From: an uncultured Bacteroidales bacterium
GTDB taxonomy: Bacteria > Bacteroidota > Bacteroidia > Bacteroidales > Muribaculaceae
Reading direction: 5' to 3'
NCBI GenBank assembly: GCA_946011725.1
Contig: CAMGBT010000006.1
Span: 1-55,529, forward strand
Length of the DNA: 55,529 bases
Under the pieces are notes generated by a model. It ran no database searches. It worked only from the letters and a program-made list of their open reading frames with translations, and was not told the DNA's origin. Shown in pieces: positions 9,179 to 16,319 of the stretch (positions within the stretch are counted from its first letter, which is position 1; each line of letters starts with the position of its first letter). The translations under genes and the position numbers were made by a program.

Positions 9179-10363
9179 TTAGTGAATATGGTGAGAGACT
9201 ACGTCGGTGGTCCATTGTAGGCGGTTGTAGCCTTTGAGCGAAAGGTCGGCGGGGGAGTCGAACACGCGAGTGGATAGGCCGCTGTTATGGTAGATGGGCC
9301 ATTGATTCCAGATGTATCTTGTGGCGGCGTGGTAGATGACGGCGCGGTCCATGGCGGCGTTGAACGCTTGCAGCAACGCGGGGTCGAGGTTGGAGGCCGT
9401 GCAGAGTGCTTCGATGTATTCGCCGAAGTCGAGGTAATAGGCTTGGCGCGTGGTGGCGCTGCCGTAGTAGTTGGTCACGGTGGTGAGCGGGTGCTCCATG
9501 GGGGTGGCTTGGTAGATGGGGATGACGGCTTGCGCCACGGCGTCGAGGTCGGCGGTGCGGATTACGGAGACGGTGGCGGTGCGGTCTTCGGGGAGCGGTT
9601 GCGAGTTGTAGTGGTTGAAAGTGTTGGTGGCGGCGCGCACCAGGGCTTGCTCGGAGCCGTCGGCAATCTCTTTGACGTTAGTTACGTAGTCGGAGCCGTC
9701 GCGAGGAAGCTCCGAGGGGCAGGCAAGGATGTAGTCGGCACAGTGGCGGAGTTCGTAGGCCACTTCGATGCCGCCCATGAGGCAGCAGTCGAAATAAATG
9801 AAGTCGAAGCCCTTGTCTTCGAGGACCATGCGCAGCGAAGTGATGTTCATGCGCTTGCCGCTGTGGTAGCCGAACGAGAGCGGGTTGAGGTCTTCGCTTA
9901 CGCCGTTTTCGAGCCAGCCGTCGGCGTGGCTCCAGAGGACGATACCGTACTTGCGGGCGGGTGCGAAGGCTTTGGTGTCGGCGATGACTTGTTCCATGCG
10001 GGCCATCGACACGGCCGACTCGTTGGAGTAGGTTTTGAGCACGCGCGTGCCGGCGGCAGAGATTTCGATGAGCTTGGAATCGGTGTAGGTGGAGTGGAAT
10101 ACAATCCATCGCTGATTACCGAGGACGCGGTTATCAACGATGGCGGTAGTCATTTCTTCGATATCGAGAGAATCGACGGCACGGTAGAGAGTGCCGCCGG
10201 ATGTGTAGTCGATGCCTAACGAGTTGGCAGCTACGATGTAAACCAACACGGTGCGGTCGGCCACGGGCACCGGCGCGGGCTCCTCCTTATCGGAGCAGCT
10301 CCACAGGCCGAGAGCCATCACGGCGCCCAGAATCAACAGAAAAGAATGGAGTAGCTTATTCAT
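9179..10363 (-). CDS. Clostripain-family (C11) cysteine peptidase lipoprotein
   Basis: A 394-residue lipoprotein with a signal sequence ending in the lipobox GLWSC (Cys23), so it is probably anchored in the outer or inner membrane facing the periplasm or surface. The clostripain fold starts at TVLVYIVAANSL. The catalytic His is in LWSHADGW (about residue 146) and the nucleophile in YFDCCLMGG (about residue 193). C11 peptidases cleave after Arg or Lys, often after self-activation. It is the first gene of the mscS-recJ-recQ unit. The -7 box lies only 5 bases before the ATG, so the message may be leaderless; the next Met is residue 16, too late for a working signal peptide. Confidence 0.9.
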   Translation of the reverse strand: MNKLLHSFLLILGAVMALGLWSCSDKEEPAPVPVADRTVLVYIVAANSLGIDYTSGGTLYRAVDSLDIEEMTTAIVDNRVLGNQRWIVFHSTYTDSKLIEISAAGTRVLKTYSNESAVSMARMEQVIADTKAFAPARKYGIVLWSHADGWLENGVSEDLNPLSFGYHSGKRMNITSLRMVLEDKGFDFIYFDCCLMGGIEVAYELRHCADYILACPSELPRDGSDYVTNVKEIADGSEQALVRAATNTFNHYNSQPLPEDRTATVSVIRTADLDAVAQAVIPIYQATPMEHPLTTVTNYYGSATTRQAYYLDFGEYIEALCTASNLDPALLQAFNAAMDRAVIYHAATRYIWNQWPIYHNSGLSTRVFDSPADLSLKGYNRLQWTTDVVSHHIH

Positions 10364-10367
10364 AGTG

Positions 10368-10375
10368 CAAAGTTA
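10368..10375 (-). promoter_or_regulatory. -7 box TAACTTTG, nearly touching the clostripain ATG
   Basis: A perfect TAnnTTTG box on the minus strand ends 4 bases before the ATG (10363). A TATG at 10399-10396, 20 nt upstream, is the best -33 candidate. Transcription would start at or within a few bases of the start codon. Confidence 0.6.
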
Positions 10376-10432
10376 CGAAAATTTGCGCACATATACATAA
10401 TAAAACGCGTGCGTTAACATTATTTATACGGA

Positions 10433-10483
10433 AGGGCGGGGCGCTTCGCTGCGCCGAGCCGGCGGGGCGGGGGCTCGGCTTTT
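10433..10483 (+). repeat. Two GC-rich hairpins in a divergent promoter gap
   Basis: GGCGC/GCGCC with a TTCGCT loop is followed by GCCGAGCC (10453-10460) pairing with GGCTCGGC (10472-10479) and then TTTT. Read on the plus strand, the second hairpin looks like an intrinsic terminator, yet it lies upstream of tgt and behind no plus-strand gene. Confidence 0.5.
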
Positions 10484-10526
10484 GAAAATTTTTTGGGGAA
10501 ATGGTGGTGGATTCGGTGATTTTTGC

Positions 10527-10534
10527 TAACTTTG
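10527..10534 (+). promoter_or_regulatory. -7 box TAACTTTG for tgt
   Basis: The box sits 20 nt before the chosen ATG at 10555, giving a short leader of about 15 nt. It lies inside the upstream in-frame extension that begins at 10501, which argues that the extension is not translated. Confidence 0.65.
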
Positions 10535-10554
10535 TAGTCTATTTGAAATTTGAT

Positions 10555-11685
10555 ATGGAATTTGAACTGATTAAGACTGCTGAAGGCTCGGCTGCGCGTG
10601 CGGGTGAAATTGTCACCGACCACGGCCGTATACCTACGCCGATATTTATGCCGGTGGGCACTGTTGGTGCTGTTAAGGCTGTGCATATTAGTGAGTTAAG
10701 TACGCAAGTGAAGGCCAAAATCATTTTGGGCAACACTTATCATTTGTACCTGCGTCCGGGTATGGATGTGATAGCGCAGGCGGGCGGTCTGCATCGGTTC
10801 AATGGCTGGAGCGGTCCGATTCTGACCGATAGCGGCGGCTTCCAGGTGTTCTCGCTGAGCAGCAATCGCAAGCTGACGGAGGAGGGCGCTTACTTCCGCA
10901 GTCATATCGATGGCAGTAAGCATTTGTTTACTCCTGAGAAAGTGGTTGACATTCAGCGTATTATCGGTTCGGATATCATGATGGCGTTGGATGAGTGTCC
11001 GCCGGGCACGTCGGATTACGAGTACGCGCGGCGGTCGCTTGAACTGACCAAGCGCTGGCTCAAACGCGGTTGGGACCATTTCAATTCCACCGAACCGCAC
11101 TATGGCCATCGGCAGGCGTTCTTCCCGATTGTGCAGGGCTGCACGTATGCCGACTTGCGCCGCGATTCGGCCAAGTTTGTGGCCGATCTCGGGGCTGAGG
11201 GCAACGCTATCGGCGGTCTTGCCGTGGGCGAACCAACCGAGGTGATGTACGAAATGATTGAGGTGGTGAATGAGATACTGCCCGCCGACCGCCCGCGCTA
11301 TTTGATGGGCGTGGGCACGCCGGCCAACATTCTGGAGGCCATTGACCGCGGCGTGGATATGATGGACTGTGTGATGCCTACGCGCAACGGGCGCAATGGT
11401 ATGCTCTTCACCCCCGAAGGCACCATGAACATGCGCAACCTCAAGTGGGCCACCGACTTCTCGCCCATTTGGGAAGACAGCGAGTGCGAGGTCGACCGCA
11501 TCTATTCGCGGGCGTACCTGCGCCACCTGTTCGCCGCCAACGAGATTCTGGCCATGCAGATTGCTTCGATTCACAATTTGGCGTTCTACCTGTGGTTGGT
11601 GCGCGAAGCTCGCAGCCATATCCTCGACGGCACCTTCCCGGCTTGGAAGGCAGAGATGGTGCAGAAACTGATGCGTCGCCTTTAA
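10555..11685 (+). CDS. tgt: tRNA-guanine(34) transglycosylase (Tgt)
   Basis: A 376-residue enzyme that exchanges guanine-34 of Asp, Asn, His and Tyr tRNAs for preQ1 in queuosine synthesis. The active-site motifs are DSGGFQVFSL, GLAVGEP and DCVMPTRNGRNG (nucleophile Asp). I start at 10555 because the frame upstream contains the promoter and the conserved sequence begins at MEFELIKTAEG. The usual zinc site Cys-x-Cys-x2-Cys before YSRAYL is Ser-x-Cys-x2-Asp here (11479-11496), while the later His in SIHNL stays. It is the first gene of tgt-lptF/G-12779, 13 nt before the next. Confidence 0.96.
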   Translation: MEFELIKTAEGSAARAGEIVTDHGRIPTPIFMPVGTVGAVKAVHISELSTQVKAKIILGNTYHLYLRPGMDVIAQAGGLHRFNGWSGPILTDSGGFQVFSLSSNRKLTEEGAYFRSHIDGSKHLFTPEKVVDIQRIIGSDIMMALDECPPGTSDYEYARRSLELTKRWLKRGWDHFNSTEPHYGHRQAFFPIVQGCTYADLRRDSAKFVADLGAEGNAIGGLAVGEPTEVMYEMIEVVNEILPADRPRYLMGVGTPANILEAIDRGVDMMDCVMPTRNGRNGMLFTPEGTMNMRNLKWATDFSPIWEDSECEVDRIYSRAYLRHLFAANEILAMQIASIHNLAFYLWLVREARSHILDGTFPAWKAEMVQKLMRRL

Positions 11686-11698
11686 AAATCTTACGGAA

Positions 11699-12772
11699 AT
11701 GTTCAAAGTAATCGATCGATACATAATCAAGAAATTTCTTGGCACATACATCTTCTCCATAATGTTGCTGCTGGCCATTGTGGTGATGTTTGACATCAAC
11801 GAGAAGTTGGACGCGTTTTTGCGCGCTCCCCTGCGGGCCACGATCGTGGATTATTTTGTGAACTTCCTGCCGTATTTTGCCAACCAGTTTTCGCCGCTGT
11901 TCACATTCATAGCGGTGATCTTCTTCACCTCGAAATTAGCGAGCCACAACGAGATTGTGGCCATGCTTTCGACCGGGATGAGCTTCCGGCGGATGCTGCG
12001 ACCGTACCTGTTCTCGGCGCTGGTCATCGCCGTGGGCACGTGGGTGCTGGGTGCGTACATTATCCCTCCGGCGAATGTCAAGCGTATTGATTACACGAAT
12101 ACATATGTAAAGAACAAGCGCGTGGATTATGGGGCAAACATCATGCTGATGGTTGCGCCGGGCGAGATAGCGTTCATCGGGCGCTATGATGCGCTGTCGA
12201 AGAACGGCAGCCGCTTCCAGTTGGAGTCGTTCAACGAGGAGAAGCAGCTGACCTCGCGTCTGACGGCGCAGTCGATTCGCTGGGATACGCTTTACTCGTG
12301 GCGCGTGTACGATTATGTGATACGCGATTTCCACGACAACCGCGAGTTCATTCGCCGCGGGTCGTCGCTCGACACGGTGATACCGTTCGAGCCTCGTGAC
12401 TTCCTGATAGCGGCCAACGACCACGAGAAGATGACCACGCCCGAGTTGGCGCAGTACATCTCGCGCCAGCAGCAGCGCGGTGTGGCTAATATTCAGAGCT
12501 TCGAGGTGGAATACCACCGCCGCTACGCAATGACCGCGGCGGCGTTCATTCTGACTGTGATTGGCATGGCGCTGTCGGCGCGCAAGGTCAAAGGCGGCTT
12601 GGGGCTGAACATCGGCATCGGATTGGTGCTGAGCTTCAGTTACATCCTGTTCATGGCCATCACGCAGAGCTTTGCCTACTCGGGCCTCACTTCGCCAATG
12701 ATAGCCATGTGGATTCCCAATTTGATCTACGGCATCATCGCTATCATACTTTATTCACGAGCTAAGATGTAA
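11699..12772 (+). CDS. LptF/LptG-family LPS export permease
   Basis: A 357-residue YjgP/YjgQ-family protein, a membrane subunit of the Lpt ABC transporter that lifts lipopolysaccharide from the inner membrane. It begins MFKVIDRYIIKKFLGTYIFS, typical for the family. Helices are clear at about 15-35, 55-78 and 100-122, followed by a periplasmic beta-jellyroll region, then three C-terminal helices from about residue 275. I cannot tell LptF from LptG by eye. Coupling to tgt is common in Bacteroidota. It ends 6 nt before the next gene. Confidence 0.93.
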   Translation: MFKVIDRYIIKKFLGTYIFSIMLLLAIVVMFDINEKLDAFLRAPLRATIVDYFVNFLPYFANQFSPLFTFIAVIFFTSKLASHNEIVAMLSTGMSFRRMLRPYLFSALVIAVGTWVLGAYIIPPANVKRIDYTNTYVKNKRVDYGANIMLMVAPGEIAFIGRYDALSKNGSRFQLESFNEEKQLTSRLTAQSIRWDTLYSWRVYDYVIRDFHDNREFIRRGSSLDTVIPFEPRDFLIAANDHEKMTTPELAQYISRQQQRGVANIQSFEVEYHRRYAMTAAAFILTVIGMALSARKVKGGLGLNIGIGLVLSFSYILFMAITQSFAYSGLTSPMIAMWIPNLIYGIIAIILYSRAKM

Positions 12773-12778
12773 CCGACT

Positions 12779-13168
12779 ATGTGGCTGACTATCATTATAT
12801 TGATTGCAATTGTGGCTTTGATTTTGGTCATCGGCATGAAGTGGCGGTCCGATGCCTCCGGCAAGCCGACGGCCGCGCGGCGCGATGGCCGCATCGGCGT
12901 ATCCGGTGCCGTGCTGGCTTGGGTGGCGGCAGCATTTCTGAGCGGCCGCCATAATTCCGACCATAACCACGTGGCCGATTCCACCGACAGCTACGACGAT
13001 AACAGCTACGCCGAAGGCGCGTATGAGGAAGGCTACGATGATGCTTACGATAGCGATCCGGAAGAATACTACGACGATGCCGAGCAATACAGCATCGACC
13101 ATGGCTACGACATCTACCAAGAATACGAGGATGCCAACGCCCCCGAAGAGTACGACGACAGCTACTAA
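12779..13168 (+). CDS. Small membrane protein with acidic, Tyr-rich tail
   Basis: A 129-residue protein of unknown function. A membrane helix covers about residues 2-20, a short basic stretch follows, then a second hydrophobic segment (GVSGAVLAWVAAAFLSG, about 40-56). From about residue 60 the chain is almost only Asp, Glu, Tyr and Ser (YDDAYDSDPEEYYDDAEQY), probably disordered. It is spaced 6 nt after the Lpt gene, so it is likely co-transcribed. Low-complexity acidic tails can bind cations or basic partners, but nothing here proves it. Confidence 0.6.
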   Translation: MWLTIIILIAIVALILVIGMKWRSDASGKPTAARRDGRIGVSGAVLAWVAAAFLSGRHNSDHNHVADSTDSYDDNSYAEGAYEEGYDDAYDSDPEEYYDDAEQYSIDHGYDIYQEYEDANAPEEYDDSY

Positions 13169-13204
13169 TTTCTAACTTACTACAGGGAATTGGGCGAAAA
13201 AAAG

Positions 13205-13232
13205 CAGCAGGAGCCGGGTGGGGCTCCTGCTG
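13205..13232 (-). terminator. Intrinsic terminator of the 13255-14213 unit
   Basis: CAGCAGGAGCC (13205-13215) pairs perfectly with GGCTCCTGCTG (13222-13232) around a 6-nt loop. On the minus strand the stem is followed by a run of seven T (A run at 13197-13203). Confidence 0.85.
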
Positions 13233-13254
13233 TAAGTGTTTATGGACGTGGAGG

Positions 13255-13830
13255 TTACTTGGGGGCGGTGAGGGTGTAGGAGGTTACTTGGAGTTGGTAG
13301 CCGATAACGAGGGTTGTGTCGCCGGTGGCGGTGCAGTTGAGTTGGAGTTCGGCGAGCCATTGGGTGGCGCGGCCGTTGGCGCGTGCTTCGGAGTCGCAGT
13401 GGTCGCCTTCGGCTTGTTGCTCGGCTTGTTCGGCTTGGGCCATGGCTATGATTTCGCTACGAGTTTTGACGATCGGCGACCACAGGCCGATGGCGGTGAT
13501 GAGTTTGCCGGGCGCTTCCGGGGAGAAAGCGCCGTCGATTTGGTCGGTGGCTACGCAGAACACCACGTTTTCGCTTTGGGCGGTGGTGTCGGGGTTGACG
13601 ATGAAAGCTTTGGTGCCGCCGTGCTTGCAGATGTGTTGGCAGAGGCCTTCGACGGCGATGGTTTCGTTGGCGAAGGCTTTGGGGTTGGCCATGAGCGAGT
13701 CAACGGAGATGGCGGTGATTTGGGGCGCTTCTGTGGCGGTTTCGTCGGTGGTGTCGGTCGCTTTGGAGCAGCTGACGGCGGCGGCGATGATAGCAAAGAA
13801 GCCGATGAATGCTAAGAATCTGAATTTCAT
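13255..13830 (-). CDS. Lipoprotein with CxHxCxHGG motif (OB-like domain)
   Basis: A 191-residue lipoprotein with lipobox AAVSC at about residue 21. After an acidic Thr-rich spacer comes a domain starting VDSLMANPKAFANETIAVEG, the pattern of small OB-fold modules that define how a site is sealed or modified. Within it is GLCQHICKHGGTK, a dense Cys/His motif (CxHxCxHGG) well placed to bind a metal or heme. Later it has GDHCDSEA and two more Cys. It lies 23 nt after the HMA-like gene and before a strong terminator, so the two form a two-gene unit. A role in periplasmic metal handling is inferred; the family name is unknown to me. Confidence 0.7.
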   Translation of the reverse strand: MKFRFLAFIGFFAIIAAAVSCSKATDTTDETATEAPQITAISVDSLMANPKAFANETIAVEGLCQHICKHGGTKAFIVNPDTTAQSENVVFCVATDQIDGAFSPEAPGKLITAIGLWSPIVKTRSEIIAMAQAEQAEQQAEGDHCDSEARANGRATQWLAELQLNCTATGDTTLVIGYQLQVTSYTLTAPK

Positions 13831-13853
13831 AGTGCTATAGTGTTAGAGGATGG

Positions 13854-14213
13854 TTAATGACGGTGGTGAGGACAGCCTTGGCAGCCCGACGACTGATGGC
13901 CTTCGGGGCAGGGCGCCGGGGTGGGGGCTTCGGTGGTCTTGGCGGTGAAGCCTAACTTGCGGAAGGCTTCGATTAGGGCTTCGACGGTGGTTTTTTCGGG
14001 GTCGAAGGTGATGGTGACTACTTGCTGTTGGCGGTTAACGCTTACGGCTTGCACGCCGGGCTCGTAGCGCATACCGGTTTTCACCTTGTTTTCGAGGTTT
14101 TGGGAGGTGATTTGCGGTTCGAGGGCAAAGTAAGCCTTGACGGGCTCACTTTTGGCTTGTGCGGTGATGGCGAAGACGATCACGAGCAGTAAAGTGGTGA
14201 GAATTTGTTTCAT
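13854..14213 (-). CDS. Periplasmic HMA-like protein with Cys/His-rich tail
   Basis: A 119-residue protein, taking the ATG at 14213 because MKQILTTLLLVIVFAITAQA is a good signal peptide; the upstream extension to 14288 crosses the promoter. Residues about 28-95 follow the heavy-metal-associated ferredoxin-like pattern (GVQAVSVNRQQQVVTITFDP, then VEALIEAFRKLGF). The CxxC metal site that normally sits in the first loop is absent. Instead the C-terminus is CPEGHQSSGCQGCPHHRH, with four Cys-like or His clusters. A metal may therefore be bound by the tail. It is transcribed with the CxHxCxHGG lipoprotein. Confidence 0.72.
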   Translation of the reverse strand: MKQILTTLLLVIVFAITAQAKSEPVKAYFALEPQITSQNLENKVKTGMRYEPGVQAVSVNRQQQVVTITFDPEKTTVEALIEAFRKLGFTAKTTEAPTPAPCPEGHQSSGCQGCPHHRH

Positions 14214-14252
14214 ATTTTCGGGTGAATTAAAAATTTCTTGGAAAAATCGAAG

Positions 14253-14260
14253 CAAAGGTA
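14253..14260 (-). promoter_or_regulatory. -7 box TACCTTTG for the HMA/lipoprotein unit
   Basis: It matches TAnnTTTG on the minus strand, 40 nt before the ATG at 14213, and lies 11 nt from the opposing box for the PorE-like gene. Confidence 0.6.
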
Positions 14261-14271
14261 CAAAAAATTTG

Positions 14272-14279
14272 TAACTTTG
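14272..14279 (+). promoter_or_regulatory. -7 box TAACTTTG for the PorE-like/ligA/kinase-like unit
   Basis: It is a perfect TAnnTTTG box, 56 nt before the ATG at 14335. No clear TTTG -33 box is seen at 19-21 nt. Confidence 0.6.
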
Positions 14280-14334
14280 CAATAACATTTCCCCAGAATA
14301 TAATAAAAAAGGGTGTGAGTAGTTATATATATGT

Positions 14335-16317
14335 ATGAAACTGACTAAATTACTCTATAAAATATCATTGGCATCGGCGGTTTTGGCGGTGTTGATGGGT
14401 GTGCAGGGCTGCGGCGGCGCGAAGCTGTCGACGGCTAACGAGCAGTTGGCGCGTGGCGAGTATTACGATGCGGCCCGCACCTACCGCAAGGTGTATAGCA
14501 AGTTGACCAAGCGCGAGGACCGGCCGTTGCGCGGACAGGTGGCGTTCCTCATGGGCGAATGCCACCGACGGCTCAACCAGTTCGACCGTGCGGCGGCGGC
14601 ATATCAGAATGCCATCCGCTACGAGTATCCCGACACCATGGAGTACCTCTACTTAGCGCAGATGCTCCACGGCGCGGGCCAGTACCAGCGCGCGGTGCAG
14701 GCTTACGAAAACTATCTGACCATGCGGCCGGACGACCCGCTGGCCGTGAACGGCTTGGCCGGTGCGCGTTTGGGCCTCAATAAGCAGGGCCGCACGCGCT
14801 ATGTGGTGCGCAAGGTCGATTTGTTCAGCTCCTCGCGCAGCGACTTCTCGCCGATGTACGCGCCCGGCTCGTTCGACAAACTGTATTTTACCACCTCGCG
14901 TGAGAAGGTCACAGGCAACCGCAGCGAGATTACCGGCGCCAAGTGTGGCGATTTGTGGGTGGCGGTGAAGGATGAGAAGGGCAACTGGCAGCGCCCCGAG
15001 CCGGTGGAAGGCGAGCTTAACACCGACCGCGATGAAGGCATCATCTCCTTCTCGCCCGATGGCTCCACCATGTACCTGACCCGCGCACGGCGCGAGCCCA
15101 ACAGCTCCACCTCGGTGGAAATCTACACCTCACAGCGCTCGGATGCGCAGTGGGGTGCAGCCAACAAGTTCGATATCCTCAAGGACACCATCTCGGCGGT
15201 GGGGCATCCTGCTGTGTCGCCCGATGGTCAGTGGCTTTACTTCTCCAGCGACATGCCTGGCGGCTCCGGCGGCCGCGACCTGTGGCGCGTGAACATCAAC
15301 CAGCGCATCGGCTCGTTGGAGAACCTCGGCGAGTGGATCAACACTCCCGGCGATGAAATGTTTCCCTACGTGCGGTCCGATTCCGTGATTTACTTTGCGA
15401 GCAACGGCCACCCCGGTTATGGCGGCCTTGATCTGTTCCGCGCCGAGCTCAAGCCCTCGGGCGGCTGGGCTGTGACCAACATGGGTATGCCCATCAACTC
15501 GTGCGGCGACGACTTCGGCATCACATTCGGCGAAGGTGAAACGGGCTTCTTCTCGTCGAACCGCAACGATGGCCGCGGCTACGACAACATCTACTCCTTC
15601 GAACTTCCTGATTTAAAGATACTTATCACCGGCTACGTGCTCGACCGCGATGAAGAGCCGGTGAGCGGCGCTGTCATTCGCATTGTGGGCGATGACGGCT
15701 CCAACCAAAAGCAGCCGGCACGTCCCGACGGCTCGTTCTCATTCCCGCTCAACCGCGGCGTGCGCTATGTGATGATGGCCGGTGCGCGCGGCTATCTCAA
15801 TGCGCGGCAGGAGTTTACCTCCGATTCAGCCGAAGAGGATGCCGAATACGGCGTGGACTTCATTCTGGCATCCATCTCCAAACCCGTGGTGGTGGAAAAC
15901 ATCTTCTACGACTTCGACCGTGCCACCTTGCGTCCCGAATCCAAGCAAGCGCTCGATGAGATGGTGCAGATGCTTACGGACAACCCCAACGTCACCATCG
16001 AAATGGCTTCGCACACCGACCGCCACGGCACGGACGCGTATAACATCGACCTGTCGTCGCGCCGCGCGCAGGCGGTAATCGACTACCTCATCGCCGCAGG
16101 CATCTCGCCCGACCGCTTGCAGTCGCAGGGCTACGGCGAATCGCGCCCCAAGACCATCACTAAGAAACTCGCTCGCGAGTATCCGCAATTCAAGGAGGGC
16201 GATGTGCTCACCGAAGAGTATATCCTCAACCTATCCGAAGAAGACCAAGCCATCGCCGACCAAATCAATCGGCGCACCGAATTCCAAGTGCTATCGATTG
16301 ACTATCAAATGTACTGA
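14335..16317 (+). CDS. PorE-like lipoprotein (TPR, PD40 propeller, CRD, OmpA)
   Basis: A 660-residue lipoprotein with lipobox GVQGC. In order it has TPR repeats (about 30-155), a PD40/WD40-like beta-propeller with repeated SPDG motifs (about 170-425), a carboxypeptidase-regulatory-like beta-sandwich (ITGYVLDRDEEPVSGAVIRI, about 432-510) and a C-terminal OmpA peptidoglycan-binding domain (IFYDFDRATLRPESKQALDE, then YGESRP). This exact order is that of Porphyromonas gingivalis PorE (PG1058), a type IX secretion component, but related proteins occur in species without that system. It probably anchors something at the outer membrane to the cell wall. It lies 2 nt before ligA. Confidence 0.9.
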   Translation: MKLTKLLYKISLASAVLAVLMGVQGCGGAKLSTANEQLARGEYYDAARTYRKVYSKLTKREDRPLRGQVAFLMGECHRRLNQFDRAAAAYQNAIRYEYPDTMEYLYLAQMLHGAGQYQRAVQAYENYLTMRPDDPLAVNGLAGARLGLNKQGRTRYVVRKVDLFSSSRSDFSPMYAPGSFDKLYFTTSREKVTGNRSEITGAKCGDLWVAVKDEKGNWQRPEPVEGELNTDRDEGIISFSPDGSTMYLTRARREPNSSTSVEIYTSQRSDAQWGAANKFDILKDTISAVGHPAVSPDGQWLYFSSDMPGGSGGRDLWRVNINQRIGSLENLGEWINTPGDEMFPYVRSDSVIYFASNGHPGYGGLDLFRAELKPSGGWAVTNMGMPINSCGDDFGITFGEGETGFFSSNRNDGRGYDNIYSFELPDLKILITGYVLDRDEEPVSGAVIRIVGDDGSNQKQPARPDGSFSFPLNRGVRYVMMAGARGYLNARQEFTSDSAEEDAEYGVDFILASISKPVVVENIFYDFDRATLRPESKQALDEMVQMLTDNPNVTIEMASHTDRHGTDAYNIDLSSRRAQAVIDYLIAAGISPDRLQSQGYGESRPKTITKKLAREYPQFKEGDVLTEEYILNLSEEDQAIADQINRRTEFQVLSIDYQMY

Positions 16318-16319
16318 TT

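Noticed and set aside
10501-10554. Upstream extension of tgt
   Set aside because: It contains the promoter box, and the family sequence starts at 10555.
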